Shown piece by piece: positions 6,417-14,763 of a DNA stretch of 21,144 bases. The DNA is taken from assembly GCA_964612675.1 (NCBI GenBank), contig CAZTDD010000117.1, positions 1 to 21,144 of the forward strand, read 5' to 3'. The notes under the pieces were generated by a model. That model did not search any database. It worked only from the letters and a program-made list of their open reading frames with translations, and had not been told where the DNA came from. Source of the DNA: CAZTDD01 sp964612675. GTDB taxonomy: Bacteria; Hinthialibacterota; Hinthialibacteria; Hinthialibacterales; JAKPRU01. A program made the position numbers and the translations under genes. Each line of letters opens with the position of its first letter. Position 1 is the stretch's first letter.

Positions 6417-7783
6417 TCTCGTTCTCCAGCTATGCGTTCGATTTTCTTCACATAGGCATCGATATCGAATTTTCTTCGCAGCCCCGAGTCATTCATGTAA
6501 CGGATCTTCCCGAAAACGGGCCGTTCGGTCCATGGTCGGTCGTGTTTTCCGAAACACCACGCCACGCCGGCGAACGAATTCGGATCGCGACCGTCGAGAA
6601 AATATTTATTATTCAGATAAAGCGTATGCTTGAACCCTTCCCGGGGAGTCCGGCTCCATTCCAGAATCTTCTTTGCCCAATACATACGCATATAATTCGC
6701 CATTTTCCCTGTGATCAGCATCTCCAACATCGCTGCATTCCAATACGGGTCGTGAGTCGAGGCTCTCTCCAGTTCTTTCAACGAATAAATGGTATCCCGT
6801 TTATCCTTTTCGTGTTTCTTCAGGGTCTCTTTGCTCCACTCGTGCAGCGACTCGAATGAATCATAACGAGGATTATACTGAACGAAATTGATCGCGAGTT
6901 CCCGCCGGACAATCAGTTCTTCCAAGTAAGCATCCACGGCTTCTTTGCATCGCTTACTTTCTTTTTGAATTTGAAGTGCAATATACACTGGCGAAATTTG
7001 GCCAAAGTGCAGGTATGGACTCATATGCGATTGAATGCCGAGGCTCGGGTCGTTGCGGCGTTCGGCATACTCTTCAAGTTTGTGCTGAATAAACTCTTTC
7101 AGAAACGGTTTCGCAGTGGATGTGCCCCCGGGATAATCGGACTGAGGAGAAACGCTTCGATCCATGTTGAGTGTGTCTAGAACACTATCCACGTCGGAAA
7201 GATCAAGCCCGTCAAAACGTATGCGGACCGAACCATGCTTCAGCCTCGTCCTTCTGACCGGTGTCAAATATTCTTTCAGATTTCTTTGGATTTTCGGGCG
7301 GATCGTTGCCGCGGAGTATTCCTCTTTCTCCGAAACAACCTCCACCGGAACGACAATGTCCGATTCAACCTGGATTACGGAACATTCGGCCTGCTCGGCG
7401 ACAGTTCGCCGCCAGTCTTTTTGAACGCGAAGATATCCTCGATCCGTAACGAGAAGGGACGCATCCCGGGCGAGATCAAGCGCGACTTCGTCCGGTGGAC
7501 CATACCGCACAACAAATGGAACGCCTCGCTCCGCTAACGCCTCCTGTACTTCGCGAAGTCCTTCCAGCATGAAGGCATAGTGACGTAGATTCGCTTCCGG
7601 AAACGCGTCAGTGATACCGAAAACCGCGACTAACGGTTTTTCCTGTTCATTCGCCTGCCTAACCGCAAACTCGAGAGCGTGATTGTATTCCTCGCGCTGT
7701 GAAGCCTGCATCCAGTAAAGGACATAGTCCCCTTCTCTGTTCGGACGTTCGTTGAGTTCTTGTATTCGGTCCGTATGAATCAT
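6407..7783 (-). CDS. phr: Class II CPD deoxyribodipyrimidine photolyase
   Basis: 458 residues from the ATG at 7783; the extended frame to 7801 begins with TTG and adds six residues, so ATG is preferred. The protein opens with the class II signature YVLYWMQASQR, has the N-terminal Rossmann-like photolyase domain (about 20-170), then the helical FAD domain with SHMSPYLHFGQISP, RRELAINFVQYN, MYWAKKILEW and, near the end, FLDGRDPNSFAGVAWCFG followed by HDRPW. These are hallmarks of class II enzymes, which use blue light and FADH- to split cyclobutane pyrimidine dimers in DNA. Length matches the class. It lies 45 bp downstream of the GH29 gene on the same strand, so it could be read from the glycosidase transcript, and it converges on rudS with a 10-bp overlap of the 3' ends. 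Confidence 0.93.
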   Translation of the reverse strand: MIHTDRIQELNERPNREGDYVLYWMQASQREEYNHALEFAVRQANEQEKPLVAVFGITDAFPEANLRHYAFMLEGLREVQEALAERGVPFVVRYGPPDEVALDLARDASLLVTDRGYLRVQKDWRRTVAEQAECSVIQVESDIVVPVEVVSEKEEYSAATIRPKIQRNLKEYLTPVRRTRLKHGSVRIRFDGLDLSDVDSVLDTLNMDRSVSPQSDYPGGTSTAKPFLKEFIQHKLEEYAERRNDPSLGIQSHMSPYLHFGQISPVYIALQIQKESKRCKEAVDAYLEELIVRRELAINFVQYNPRYDSFESLHEWSKETLKKHEKDKRDTIYSLKELERASTHDPYWNAAMLEMLITGKMANYMRMYWAKKILEWSRTPREGFKHTLYLNNKYFLDGRDPNSFAGVAWCFGKHDRPWTERPVFGKIRYMNDSGLRRKFDIDAYVKKIERIAGERDYT

Positions 7784-7828
7784 CGATCCACGATCTCTCA
7801 ACGAATTGAATCGTCTTCTACAAGACGC

Positions 7829-9181
7829 TCACTCGACATTGGTCAATTCAAACACGTACGCATGGTCGCAGGGCATCTCGTCAGGGGCCAATGTAGGTAC
7901 GTCAATGGCAATCCCTTCGCCCGACTCCGACCAGCGAATGTCGCCTTCATAGCCCAACATGCGAACGTCCGTACTCGACGTCGGTTTTGGAGTTTCCAGT
8001 TTCAGCTCGTTCCCCGGCCATTCAAAACAAATCGCGTATACTTTATTGCCTTTCGATGTATAGCGAACGAATTCCCCTTCCTGGATTGTCCGCCAGGGTC
8101 GCGTTCCGTAAATGGCCTCTCCGTTCACTTCGAGCCACTCACCCATTTGCACGAGGCGCTCTTCCATGATCACGGGAATCCGCCCGTCCCCTGTCGGACC
8201 GATATCCAACAGAAGGTTCCCGCCGTTGCAGGTCGTCTGAATCAGAATGTGGAGCAATTCGGTAGCCGATTTGTATTCAGCCAAATCTTCATTCCGGTTA
8301 TACCCGAAAGAAGCCCCCATTCCCCGGCACTCTTCCCAGCTATGCTCATATTGATCGATCGTGTCCCGATGGACCTTGAAATACTCGGTCGTATAGTAAC
8401 CGCCATGCACACCGCGAGTCTCTTTTCCCCAGCGGTCATTGATGGCCACAGAATCTTTTACGGGCGATTCGTTGAACAACCAGGCTAGAAATTCCGTACT
8501 CTTCCATACGGAACTCGGGTGCTCCCATTCGCCGTCCCCCCAAACGATATCGGGTTCGTAGCGAACGACGAGATCCTTTATTTGAGGCAACATATGCTCC
8601 GCGACATATCTTTCCAGGTCGTTTTTATACCAGGGGTGATACCACTCATAAAGCGAATAATAAAATCCCATTCGGAGACCTTCGTCTTTCACAGCTTCGA
8701 TCAAGTCGCCCGCAAGGTCGCGGTGCGGCCCGGTGTCCACACTGTTCCAGTTCCAGCTCTCCGCACTCGGCCACAAACAGAAGCCATCGTGATGTTTTGA
8801 CGTTAGAACAACGTATTTCGCACCCGATTTTTTGAAAATAGCCGCCCACTGCTCCGGCTGGAACATTTCGGCTTTGAACAGGGGTGCAAAATCTTGATAC
8901 TTGAAATCCTCTCCATAAACCCGGTTATGAAACTCTCTTGTCCCATCGTTGCTTGACAGGTTTCGCCAATACCATTCCGAGTATTTTCCTTTCGGTCCCC
9001 ACGCCGGTACGGAATAAACGCCCCAATGGATGAATATCCCGAACCGGGCATCGTCGAACCATTCCGGGGTTGGACGACTGTCGATCGACTCCCACGTTGC
9101 CTCGTATTTTGCTCCTTCTGTTCCTTCGGCAGCTGCGATAGCAATGCTCCCAATCAAACATAATAAAAGTATTCGCTTCAC
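7829..9181 (-). CDS. Secreted GH29 alpha-L-fucosidase
   Basis: 450 residues. The start is a GTG at 9181 with AAGGAG seven bases upstream; the GTG overlaps the TGA of the preceding gene. The signal peptide is MKRILLLCLIGSIAIAAAEG. All recognisable GH29 active-site elements are present: H52 in FGIFIHWG, W70 in SEWYW, H130/H131 in SKHHDGFCLW, nucleophile D216 in VWGDGEWE, acid/base E283 in HSWEECRGMG, then GYNRNE and GGNLLLDIGPTGDG. A short beta-sandwich-like C-terminal domain follows. The enzyme should release terminal alpha-L-fucose by a retaining mechanism outside the cytoplasm. It is highly similar to the protein at 418-1863 across its length, but that copy has a substituted active site. It is the third gene in the run 12879 to 7829. 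Confidence 0.94.
   Translation of the reverse strand: MKRILLLCLIGSIAIAAAEGTEGAKYEATWESIDSRPTPEWFDDARFGIFIHWGVYSVPAWGPKGKYSEWYWRNLSSNDGTREFHNRVYGEDFKYQDFAPLFKAEMFQPEQWAAIFKKSGAKYVVLTSKHHDGFCLWPSAESWNWNSVDTGPHRDLAGDLIEAVKDEGLRMGFYYSLYEWYHPWYKNDLERYVAEHMLPQIKDLVVRYEPDIVWGDGEWEHPSSVWKSTEFLAWLFNESPVKDSVAINDRWGKETRGVHGGYYTTEYFKVHRDTIDQYEHSWEECRGMGASFGYNRNEDLAEYKSATELLHILIQTTCNGGNLLLDIGPTGDGRIPVIMEERLVQMGEWLEVNGEAIYGTRPWRTIQEGEFVRYTSKGNKVYAICFEWPGNELKLETPKPTSSTDVRMLGYEGDIRWSESGEGIAIDVPTLAPDEMPCDHAYVFELTNVE
9178..9181 (-). promoter_or_regulatory. GTGA stop/start overlap
   Basis: The TGA stop of the BNR_4 gene and the GTG start of the GH29 gene share two bases within a 4-base overlap. The Shine-Dalgarno of the GH29 gene lies inside the end of the BNR_4 coding sequence. 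This settles the non-ATG start and indicates translational coupling. Confidence 0.8.
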
Positions 9182-10527
9182 TGTGTTTCTCCTTTCTCAT
9201 TGCGAATCTCCAATATATAGATCATTGTCGGCGATCTTGGATTCTCAGGTTTTCGGTCTCGGTTCGGCTTATCGACCTCTTGCTGCATATAATGCTTCTC
9301 TCCCTTTGGCAAAGGCCCGACATTTCGCGCTCGAATATTCCCTGGAAGAGAACCAGTCTTTTTCACGGACACGATATCCGCCTCTCCCGGTTGCAAGTTC
9401 AACAATTCCTCCCGCGAGACGATAAACGATCCTTTTGAGGGCTCAACACTCGAATTGGAATACCCGATATGAATCTTGTTGTCTTCCGCGATCGAAACAC
9501 GCGGAATTGACGGAAATCTCGGGATCGTCCCCCGCCCTTCAAACCAAAACCGTTCTTCCCAATCAGTCAGCTGAATCACCCGCCATTCTTTACCGACCGG
9601 CGTGGCGACAAAAAGCTGATTACATCCCCTCTCGTCGAAACGCGTATACCCGATGGTTGGCAGACCGTCGTGGTCGACGGCAAGTGTTCCGCCGTTTATC
9701 AACCCTTTTCGCTGTGGTATCGGATCGACCACTTCGGCGTTTTCCGGTCGAATGGGAAGATCGTACGTGCTCCCGTCCCAGCGCTTCCACGTGTGCCCTT
9801 TGTCGTCGCTCTTTGCGTAACAGACATCGAAATTCGTGACAACATCCGGCGTCTCACGCCAACACCAGGCAATATGCAAAACCCCTGAGTTATCTTCACG
9901 AATCCCTCCGAAAGGATACGCATTGCAGGTCGGATCTCTTTCTCGGCCACTGATGAACGCGCGTCCCGTACCGGTCCACGTTTGCGTTTCTTCATCGTAG
10001 TGGACAAGCAGCCGCCGCCCGTCGCCGCTGCCCCCGTCGCGATACATGATATGGCATGAACCGTCTCTCAGTTTGAGCAGGTTCGGATAGGTGACACGAT
10101 CCTCATAGCGTCCCGTCCAGGTATGAATTCCTTTGAACGTTTGGATGTCACCGGGGTTTTCAGTTCGGTAATAGCGCAGCGGCGCACAATGCATATTGCC
10201 CGTAATATGCAGATATCCCGCTCGGTCCATAAACAAAAGTATTTTGTTATGGGTATCCCAGCCTACCTTTTCCGGTAATTTTGCAAATTCCCACCCTGTA
10301 TCGGAAAGGCGGCGTTTGGCGACGGTGAGTTGGTGGTCCCCGTCATAGAAGGCAAGATACTGATGTTCTCCATCGGAGATCAGGCAATGTCCCCCGTTTA
10401 CAGGGTGCGAAGCCAGCCCTTTTGCAACAGGGATTTTCTGTACGATCTCTCCTGTGGCGTCAAAATCGAATACAAAAAGAAAAAGTACCGCAAAAATCAA
10501 AGAACTAAACATAAACTCTTTTTTCAT
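9178..10527 (-). CDS. Secreted BNR_4-family beta-propeller protein, possible polysaccharide lyase
   Basis: 449 residues; AAGGA six bases before the ATG and a signal peptide (MKKEFMFSSLIFAVLFLFVF, cleaved near ATGE). The sequence has the repeated beta-blade pattern of BNR_4 proteins: GGHCLISDGEHQYLAFYD, WDTHNKILLFMDRAGYLHITGNMH, TYPNLLKLRDGSCHIMYRDG, DDKGHTWKRWDG and LINGGTLAVDHDGLPTIGY. BNR_4 relatives include ulvan lyase-type seven-bladed propellers and enzymes acting at rhamnose-glucuronate linkages, and many are uncharacterised, so lyase activity is a hypothesis. Its last bases overlap the GTG of the GH29 gene (GTGA), implying coupled translation and a shared substrate. It follows the GH95-like gene by 51 bp. 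Confidence 0.85.
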   Translation of the reverse strand: MKKEFMFSSLIFAVLFLFVFDFDATGEIVQKIPVAKGLASHPVNGGHCLISDGEHQYLAFYDGDHQLTVAKRRLSDTGWEFAKLPEKVGWDTHNKILLFMDRAGYLHITGNMHCAPLRYYRTENPGDIQTFKGIHTWTGRYEDRVTYPNLLKLRDGSCHIMYRDGGSGDGRRLLVHYDEETQTWTGTGRAFISGRERDPTCNAYPFGGIREDNSGVLHIAWCWRETPDVVTNFDVCYAKSDDKGHTWKRWDGSTYDLPIRPENAEVVDPIPQRKGLINGGTLAVDHDGLPTIGYTRFDERGCNQLFVATPVGKEWRVIQLTDWEERFWFEGRGTIPRFPSIPRVSIAEDNKIHIGYSNSSVEPSKGSFIVSREELLNLQPGEADIVSVKKTGSLPGNIRARNVGPLPKGEKHYMQQEVDKPNRDRKPENPRSPTMIYILEIRNEKGETQ

Positions 10528-10578
10528 AATTTTCCTTTGAGTGCGACTTTGCTTCTCACACCTCCTCGGGAAGCAGAA

Positions 10579-12879
10579 TCAGGACGGTCGAAACGTCCAG
10601 ACTTCTCCCTTTTGAGTGTCCAATTCGACTATTCCGTTCGTTCCCACATCGAGCCGGCGGTATGATTCGGTCGCACCGGACCGGCCCTCAATGCTCGGCC
10701 ACGGACTCTCGAACCGTAGTTTTCCTCCGTACGGGCACTTTACCTGGAATGGCTCCACCGAGTCCGAGGTGCCGCCACCGGTCACCAGGAAACCGCCTTG
10801 CGTGCGAAGATCGACAAATTGAACGGGGCAATCGTCGTTCATCGCCGGGAATAATCGTATCACGTCACCGACACTTTGCAGAAACAGCTCGGATATCGCC
10901 ATCGCCGAACCGAATTGCTCGGTATAGTGCCCGTAATCGTTAAACCGACGGGGAGGGTCCAGTCGATTAAGCGACATCGAACCGTTGTCGCGGGTGCGAG
11001 CTTGGATTTCAGCACGCAGCCAGTCTTGGGTACCGGGCATGCTGAGTCGTGCGCGGGAAATCGCCAACATAAATGTCGCGTTGTTGCCGTTCCATTCCAA
11101 CCCATCAATAGTCCTTTCGAAGAGTTCCTTTTCCTCCTCCGGGGACCACCACGTGACGACATCGCATGGGAACACCGGGGTTGCAGGGACGGAGATGTTG
11201 TATTGGATGGGCGGTGCTCCCTCGACGTCCACGACAATCGGTCTGTCGCTATTTTGATGGAGCGGATAACCGGGTAGCCGATGCTTCGCCTTCTTGAATC
11301 GTTCAATCAGTTTCGCATCTCGGTTGAGTGTCTCCGCTGCTTCAATTGCGGCTTCCAGTGTGTACCTTACCATCGCGATATCGAAGGCACAGTTGTAATT
11401 GCGATCCAGTCCTTTTGTCCATCCCCAATGTTCTGGCGATACGGAAGGGCCGAGCCGAACGACGTCCTCTCCTTCACAGTTCTCGATAAATTCAGCATAG
11501 AAGATCGCAACCGCCCGCAAAGTTGGATAGACAACATCGCGAAGCCGTTCAATATCGGGATCGTATTTGTAACGCCACCACATCGGTTGGATACTAAAGC
11601 CGTTAACTCCGATTGTCATTGCCCACGTATGATGAAAGTACTGTCTACCGTTGCGGCTCTTGCATTTTAGCGGGTAGGGCGGCTCGTAAGCAAATAACAC
11701 GTGGGGATAATAGGCGCCGTCGTATGAAAACACTTCGCGGCACAACCACTCTCCGCGCGGCAGGTATTCGAACATTACCCGGTCGTACGGTTCGGCAAGG
11801 TCGGGATGGTTACTCGGATAGGCACCCCAATACGTCTGTTGAAGGTTATAGTTCGTATGATAGTCGCCGTGCCAGGCCGGTGTGTCGTTAATCAGCCCTG
11901 CAAACAGGCCCACGGACTGGACGCCCGGTTTACTCACACATCGAAGAAAATACAGCGAACGATACCAGGTATCCTGCAGCAGTTCGTCGTCGATCTGTAT
12001 CCCGCTCTTTACCCAAAAACCGTCCCACAAAGATTCGTGTTCATCGACCAGATCTTTTCGGTCGTCCTTGAGTGTATCTTGCGCGCTCGAAATCGCGTCG
12101 TCCCTTACGTTCTTCGACTCTATCGAACTAACGATAGACACGGCGTGCCGATCCAGCCCCGAGGCTGCGGCGACGGCGAATTCCATCCCGGGCCAGTCCA
12201 GATCGCCTGGAATCACCTGATCGATCCACTGAACATTGTCGCGTGCCCCCGACTTCGCAGATGGAATCCCTTCCGAAGCAACAGCCTCCAACTCGATCGG
12301 TGCGGAAGAATCGATTAGGAACGTGTTTCTCTCGGCAAGGGCACGGATCTCCATCACTGGCTGGTCGTCGTCATAAACAACCACCACAGCATTACGCAAG
12401 TCCAATGTCGCCGAAACATTGGTCGTAGATCCGAGTCGCAAAACCACACGTCCACACTGGCGCGGACACGGATAGGGATTCCGGTGATAGCTGTCTCGTT
12501 CTTCCCAGGTGATTCCCTCCGGCAGAACATAATCCTGATTGTTGTTCTCCAGGGGAAACCCGGTCTCGGACTCACCGAGTCGCTTGACAAGTTCCAATGT
12601 CGGCAGCGGGGGGTCGTGAACCGTTTCAAGGCGCGCGTCCCAAACATCGTTTTTCGTCAGGTGCATCACAATCGAACCGGTTGCGGCATAGACTAATGCA
12701 TTGATATCTCCATTACCGATAATCAGCGCGTCGTCAATAACGCTGTCGAGGCTCTCCATATGGATTGCCGCGTCGTCCAGTGCTCCGGGAAAGGGGATTG
12801 TGTCGGATGCCCTGGCAGAGGACATAAACAACACCGAAAGGATGCAAGTCGAAAAAACCACGTGTCGTAATACGGCCAT
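10579..12879 (-). CDS. Secreted GH95-like (alpha/alpha)6 glycosidase
   Basis: 766 residues; GAGGAA five bases upstream of the ATG, signal peptide cleaved after SSARA. An N-terminal beta-sandwich domain (about 30-290) carries IGNGDINALVY, the counterpart of the GNG motif of GH95 and DUF5703 proteins. The helical domain holds PAWHGDYHTNYNLQQTYW (N343, N345) and SPEHWG (E483), which line up with the fucosidase Asn and acid Glu motifs of GH95. The later DGNFG motif, which carries the Asp that activates Asn in GH95, reads TEQFG here (E654). It is therefore a GH95 relative, perhaps a new subfamily, acting on fucose, galactose or another sugar. It is the first gene of the run with the BNR_4 and GH29 genes, which favours a joint substrate. 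Confidence 0.8.
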   Translation of the reverse strand: MAVLRHVVFSTCILSVLFMSSARASDTIPFPGALDDAAIHMESLDSVIDDALIIGNGDINALVYAATGSIVMHLTKNDVWDARLETVHDPPLPTLELVKRLGESETGFPLENNNQDYVLPEGITWEERDSYHRNPYPCPRQCGRVVLRLGSTTNVSATLDLRNAVVVVYDDDQPVMEIRALAERNTFLIDSSAPIELEAVASEGIPSAKSGARDNVQWIDQVIPGDLDWPGMEFAVAAASGLDRHAVSIVSSIESKNVRDDAISSAQDTLKDDRKDLVDEHESLWDGFWVKSGIQIDDELLQDTWYRSLYFLRCVSKPGVQSVGLFAGLINDTPAWHGDYHTNYNLQQTYWGAYPSNHPDLAEPYDRVMFEYLPRGEWLCREVFSYDGAYYPHVLFAYEPPYPLKCKSRNGRQYFHHTWAMTIGVNGFSIQPMWWRYKYDPDIERLRDVVYPTLRAVAIFYAEFIENCEGEDVVRLGPSVSPEHWGWTKGLDRNYNCAFDIAMVRYTLEAAIEAAETLNRDAKLIERFKKAKHRLPGYPLHQNSDRPIVVDVEGAPPIQYNISVPATPVFPCDVVTWWSPEEEKELFERTIDGLEWNGNNATFMLAISRARLSMPGTQDWLRAEIQARTRDNGSMSLNRLDPPRRFNDYGHYTEQFGSAMAISELFLQSVGDVIRLFPAMNDDCPVQFVDLRTQGGFLVTGGGTSDSVEPFQVKCPYGGKLRFESPWPSIEGRSGATESYRRLDVGTNGIVELDTQKGEVWTFRPS

Positions 12880-13048
12880 ATCGGTTCCTCACTAAGCCAA
12901 CATTTTCGAAGGATCAAAAACCGAATCCGATGTTCGGGTTACAGAATGGTATATCACGGCAGACGATCTTCCTACGGGGATGAAATTCGATCGAGAGCGA
13001 ACGTAATTGAAACCGAGCGGAATAACAGACTGGAATCCGACAGAGGAA
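12880..13048. other. Intergenic spacer, no feature seen
   Basis: 169 bases between the pilin-like gene and the GH95-like gene, both read leftwards. It must contain any promoter of the glycosidase run, but no convincing -35/-10 pair or terminator hairpin was found; a TTGATC with TAGTGA 17 bases on is a weak possibility. Confidence 0.4.
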
Positions 13049-13594
13049 TCACGGCCCCCAGACATCGATATCGCCGACCGAAGCGAGACCATTCGACACC
13101 GCAAAGGGAAATCCGTAATCCAGCTGTTTGTTCGGTCCCATCGATCGGATATGCCATGCCAGGCCGCCCGGGCAGGAGATGGTTTTACTCCCCCCCGCCG
13201 AGGTGACGAGATAGGAGTGATAGGAGTTCCAGTCCGCTTCAAACCAGTCGGGTTCATGCTCGCGAGCAACATAATGGTAATACCCGAGCGATCCGCTGAG
13301 AGGGTCGCCGAACGGATCCGGAGGGACTGTAGCCATGTAGGCTACGGGCGTCGAAAGCCTCATAAGACGTGGAGGGGGTCGGAGACTTTCAGGATAGTGG
13401 TTGTTGTCTAGCCTGTATTGTTCGAGCGCGGTCGCCTGCGCGTGAATGTCCGCTTCCACACGTGCGATTTTGGCTCGGAGCTGGGCGTTGAGGAAGTTCG
13501 GTACGGCGATCGCGGCCAGTATCCCGATGATTGCGACCACGATCAGTAATTCAATTAGGGTGAATCCAGCAGAATCGTTTCGACCACGGTTCAT
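13049..13594 (-). CDS. Type IV pilin/pseudopilin-like protein
   Basis: 181 residues. A short charged leader (MNRGRNDSAG) ends in Gly10, followed by FTLIELLIVVAIIGILAAIA with Glu at +5 of the mature protein. This is the classical class III signal cut and N-methylated by prepilin peptidase. The transmembrane/coiled N-terminal helix continues to about residue 60 (LEQYRLDNNHYPESL, as in type II secretion pseudopilins), then a small globular domain with PPDPFGDPL and a C-terminus SVGDIDVWGP. That closing pattern is typical of multicopy pilin-like proteins in Hydrogenedentota-type genomes (recalled). No pilus assembly gene is nearby, so it is an orphan whose role, surface pilin or secretion, is unknown. 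No strong Shine-Dalgarno is visible. Confidence 0.88.
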   Translation of the reverse strand: MNRGRNDSAGFTLIELLIVVAIIGILAAIAVPNFLNAQLRAKIARVEADIHAQATALEQYRLDNNHYPESLRPPPRLMRLSTPVAYMATVPPDPFGDPLSGSLGYYHYVAREHEPDWFEADWNSYHSYLVTSAGGSKTISCPGGLAWHIRSMGPNKQLDYGFPFAVSNGLASVGDIDVWGP

Positions 13595-13698
13595 GAGAAG
13601 AACCCCCGCCGTTGGAATCGTACACCTCTATCTCAACGATATCTTATCAGATCCCTATCGGGGAGTCCATCGCCTATTTGAGGGCGGGAAGGCAATCC

Positions 13699-14745
13699 TT
13701 ACTGTTTATCGCATTCCTTCTCGTTGGCTGGCTTCCGACTGTGTTTTTCCAGGTTTCCCCACATGTCCGCCATGATCTTGGGACCGTTCAATGCTTCGCC
13801 CATCAGAAAAACAAGAAACCTTCCTTTGTGGCCGACGACGCATTCCCCAAGATACTTATCTTCGATCAGAAGGCACCCCTCGGGATAACCATTGGCGGGC
13901 GAACCGGCTGTGACCGGCGACTCGATCTTCTTCAAGTGATCCCGATACTGGTCCAGCCGCTGCGCGGCTTCGTTCGCGTTGGGGGCCACCGAGAGCAAAA
14001 GCATCGCGGGTTTATCTTCGCCCGATTTGTAGGAAACCTGATAGGCGGGCGAAAGGAATGAATGCCCCAGCGGTGCCGATAGAAATACCTGCTCGGTATT
14101 CGGTATCCGATCCCGCGTGGGACATATTTCTAACCACTCGGGCATCCGGGACGGTCCCTCGATTCGCTCTGAAATCCGCTTAGCAAAATCAACAAGCAAC
14201 TGCTCCGGGTGGTCTTTGGTACCGAAAAAGATCATCTTTATGTAGAACTTCGACTGCCAGAATCCAAGTGCGGTCTCCGAAACATGTCCTTGTCCGCCCA
14301 GTTCAATGAAATCGTCATTCACCGAACGTTCCGCCGCATAAATACCGAACGCTTGAAGCGGAATATCCATGTCATAGATTTCTACTGTAACTTCGTTCGT
14401 CTCGTTTCCATCCTCGAGATATCGGCGGGTCACCAGCTTGCGGAAACCGTAACTCAGATACACCTCGGCAGCGCCGTTATTGTATTCGTACAGATTCTCC
14501 GGCATATACGCTTCAAGATCGCCTTCCGCAGACCATCCTGGAATACTGTCGGCCTCGGGCAGGACGGATTCGGGTTCTTGGGTGAATGTCGCCTCTTTCA
14601 CCTGATCGCAACATTCCGCCCCGTCCGCCCAACCTTGAATCGCAAAGAGAAAAAGACTACCGGCAAGCAGACATACCATGAAGAAGAAGCGATAGTCAGG
14701 AATCGCTGTAGCGGAGCAATAGCTGGTTTTTCGTCTCGTGTTCAT
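13699..14745 (-). CDS. Exported DUF6599 family protein
   Basis: 348 residues; AGAGGA seven bases before the ATG. A long charged N-region precedes a hydrophobic segment (residues about 19-38, FFFMVCLLAGSLFLFAIQGWA) that acts as signal peptide or anchor. DUF6599 features follow: LPEADSIPGWSAEGDLEAY, NLYEYNNGAAEVYLSYGF, VEIYDMDIPLQAFGIYAAERS and LGFWQSKFYIKM. The biochemical function of DUF6599 is not known. It lies 18 bp downstream of the Tat-exported aldo/keto reductase with iron-sulfur motifs and is almost certainly co-transcribed, so a periplasmic partnership is plausible. The C-terminal tail is highly charged (KHSRKPANEKECDKQ). Confidence 0.85.
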   Translation of the reverse strand: MNTRRKTSYCSATAIPDYRFFFMVCLLAGSLFLFAIQGWADGAECCDQVKEATFTQEPESVLPEADSIPGWSAEGDLEAYMPENLYEYNNGAAEVYLSYGFRKLVTRRYLEDGNETNEVTVEIYDMDIPLQAFGIYAAERSVNDDFIELGGQGHVSETALGFWQSKFYIKMIFFGTKDHPEQLLVDFAKRISERIEGPSRMPEWLEICPTRDRIPNTEQVFLSAPLGHSFLSPAYQVSYKSGEDKPAMLLLSVAPNANEAAQRLDQYRDHLKKIESPVTAGSPANGYPEGCLLIEDKYLGECVVGHKGRFLVFLMGEALNGPKIMADMWGNLEKHSRKPANEKECDKQ

Positions 14746-14763
14746 TATCCAATCCTCTTTCGA

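Noticed and set aside
7760..8488. 242-codon plus-strand open frame
   Set aside because: It is antisense to the canonical GH29 gene; a similar antisense peptide (FHDHG...DIQQK) appears opposite the other GH29 gene, as expected from mirrored conserved motifs.
13049..13594. Pilin gene as sign of a pilus or secretion operon
   Set aside because: No prepilin peptidase, assembly ATPase or secretin is in the window, so it is treated as an orphan.
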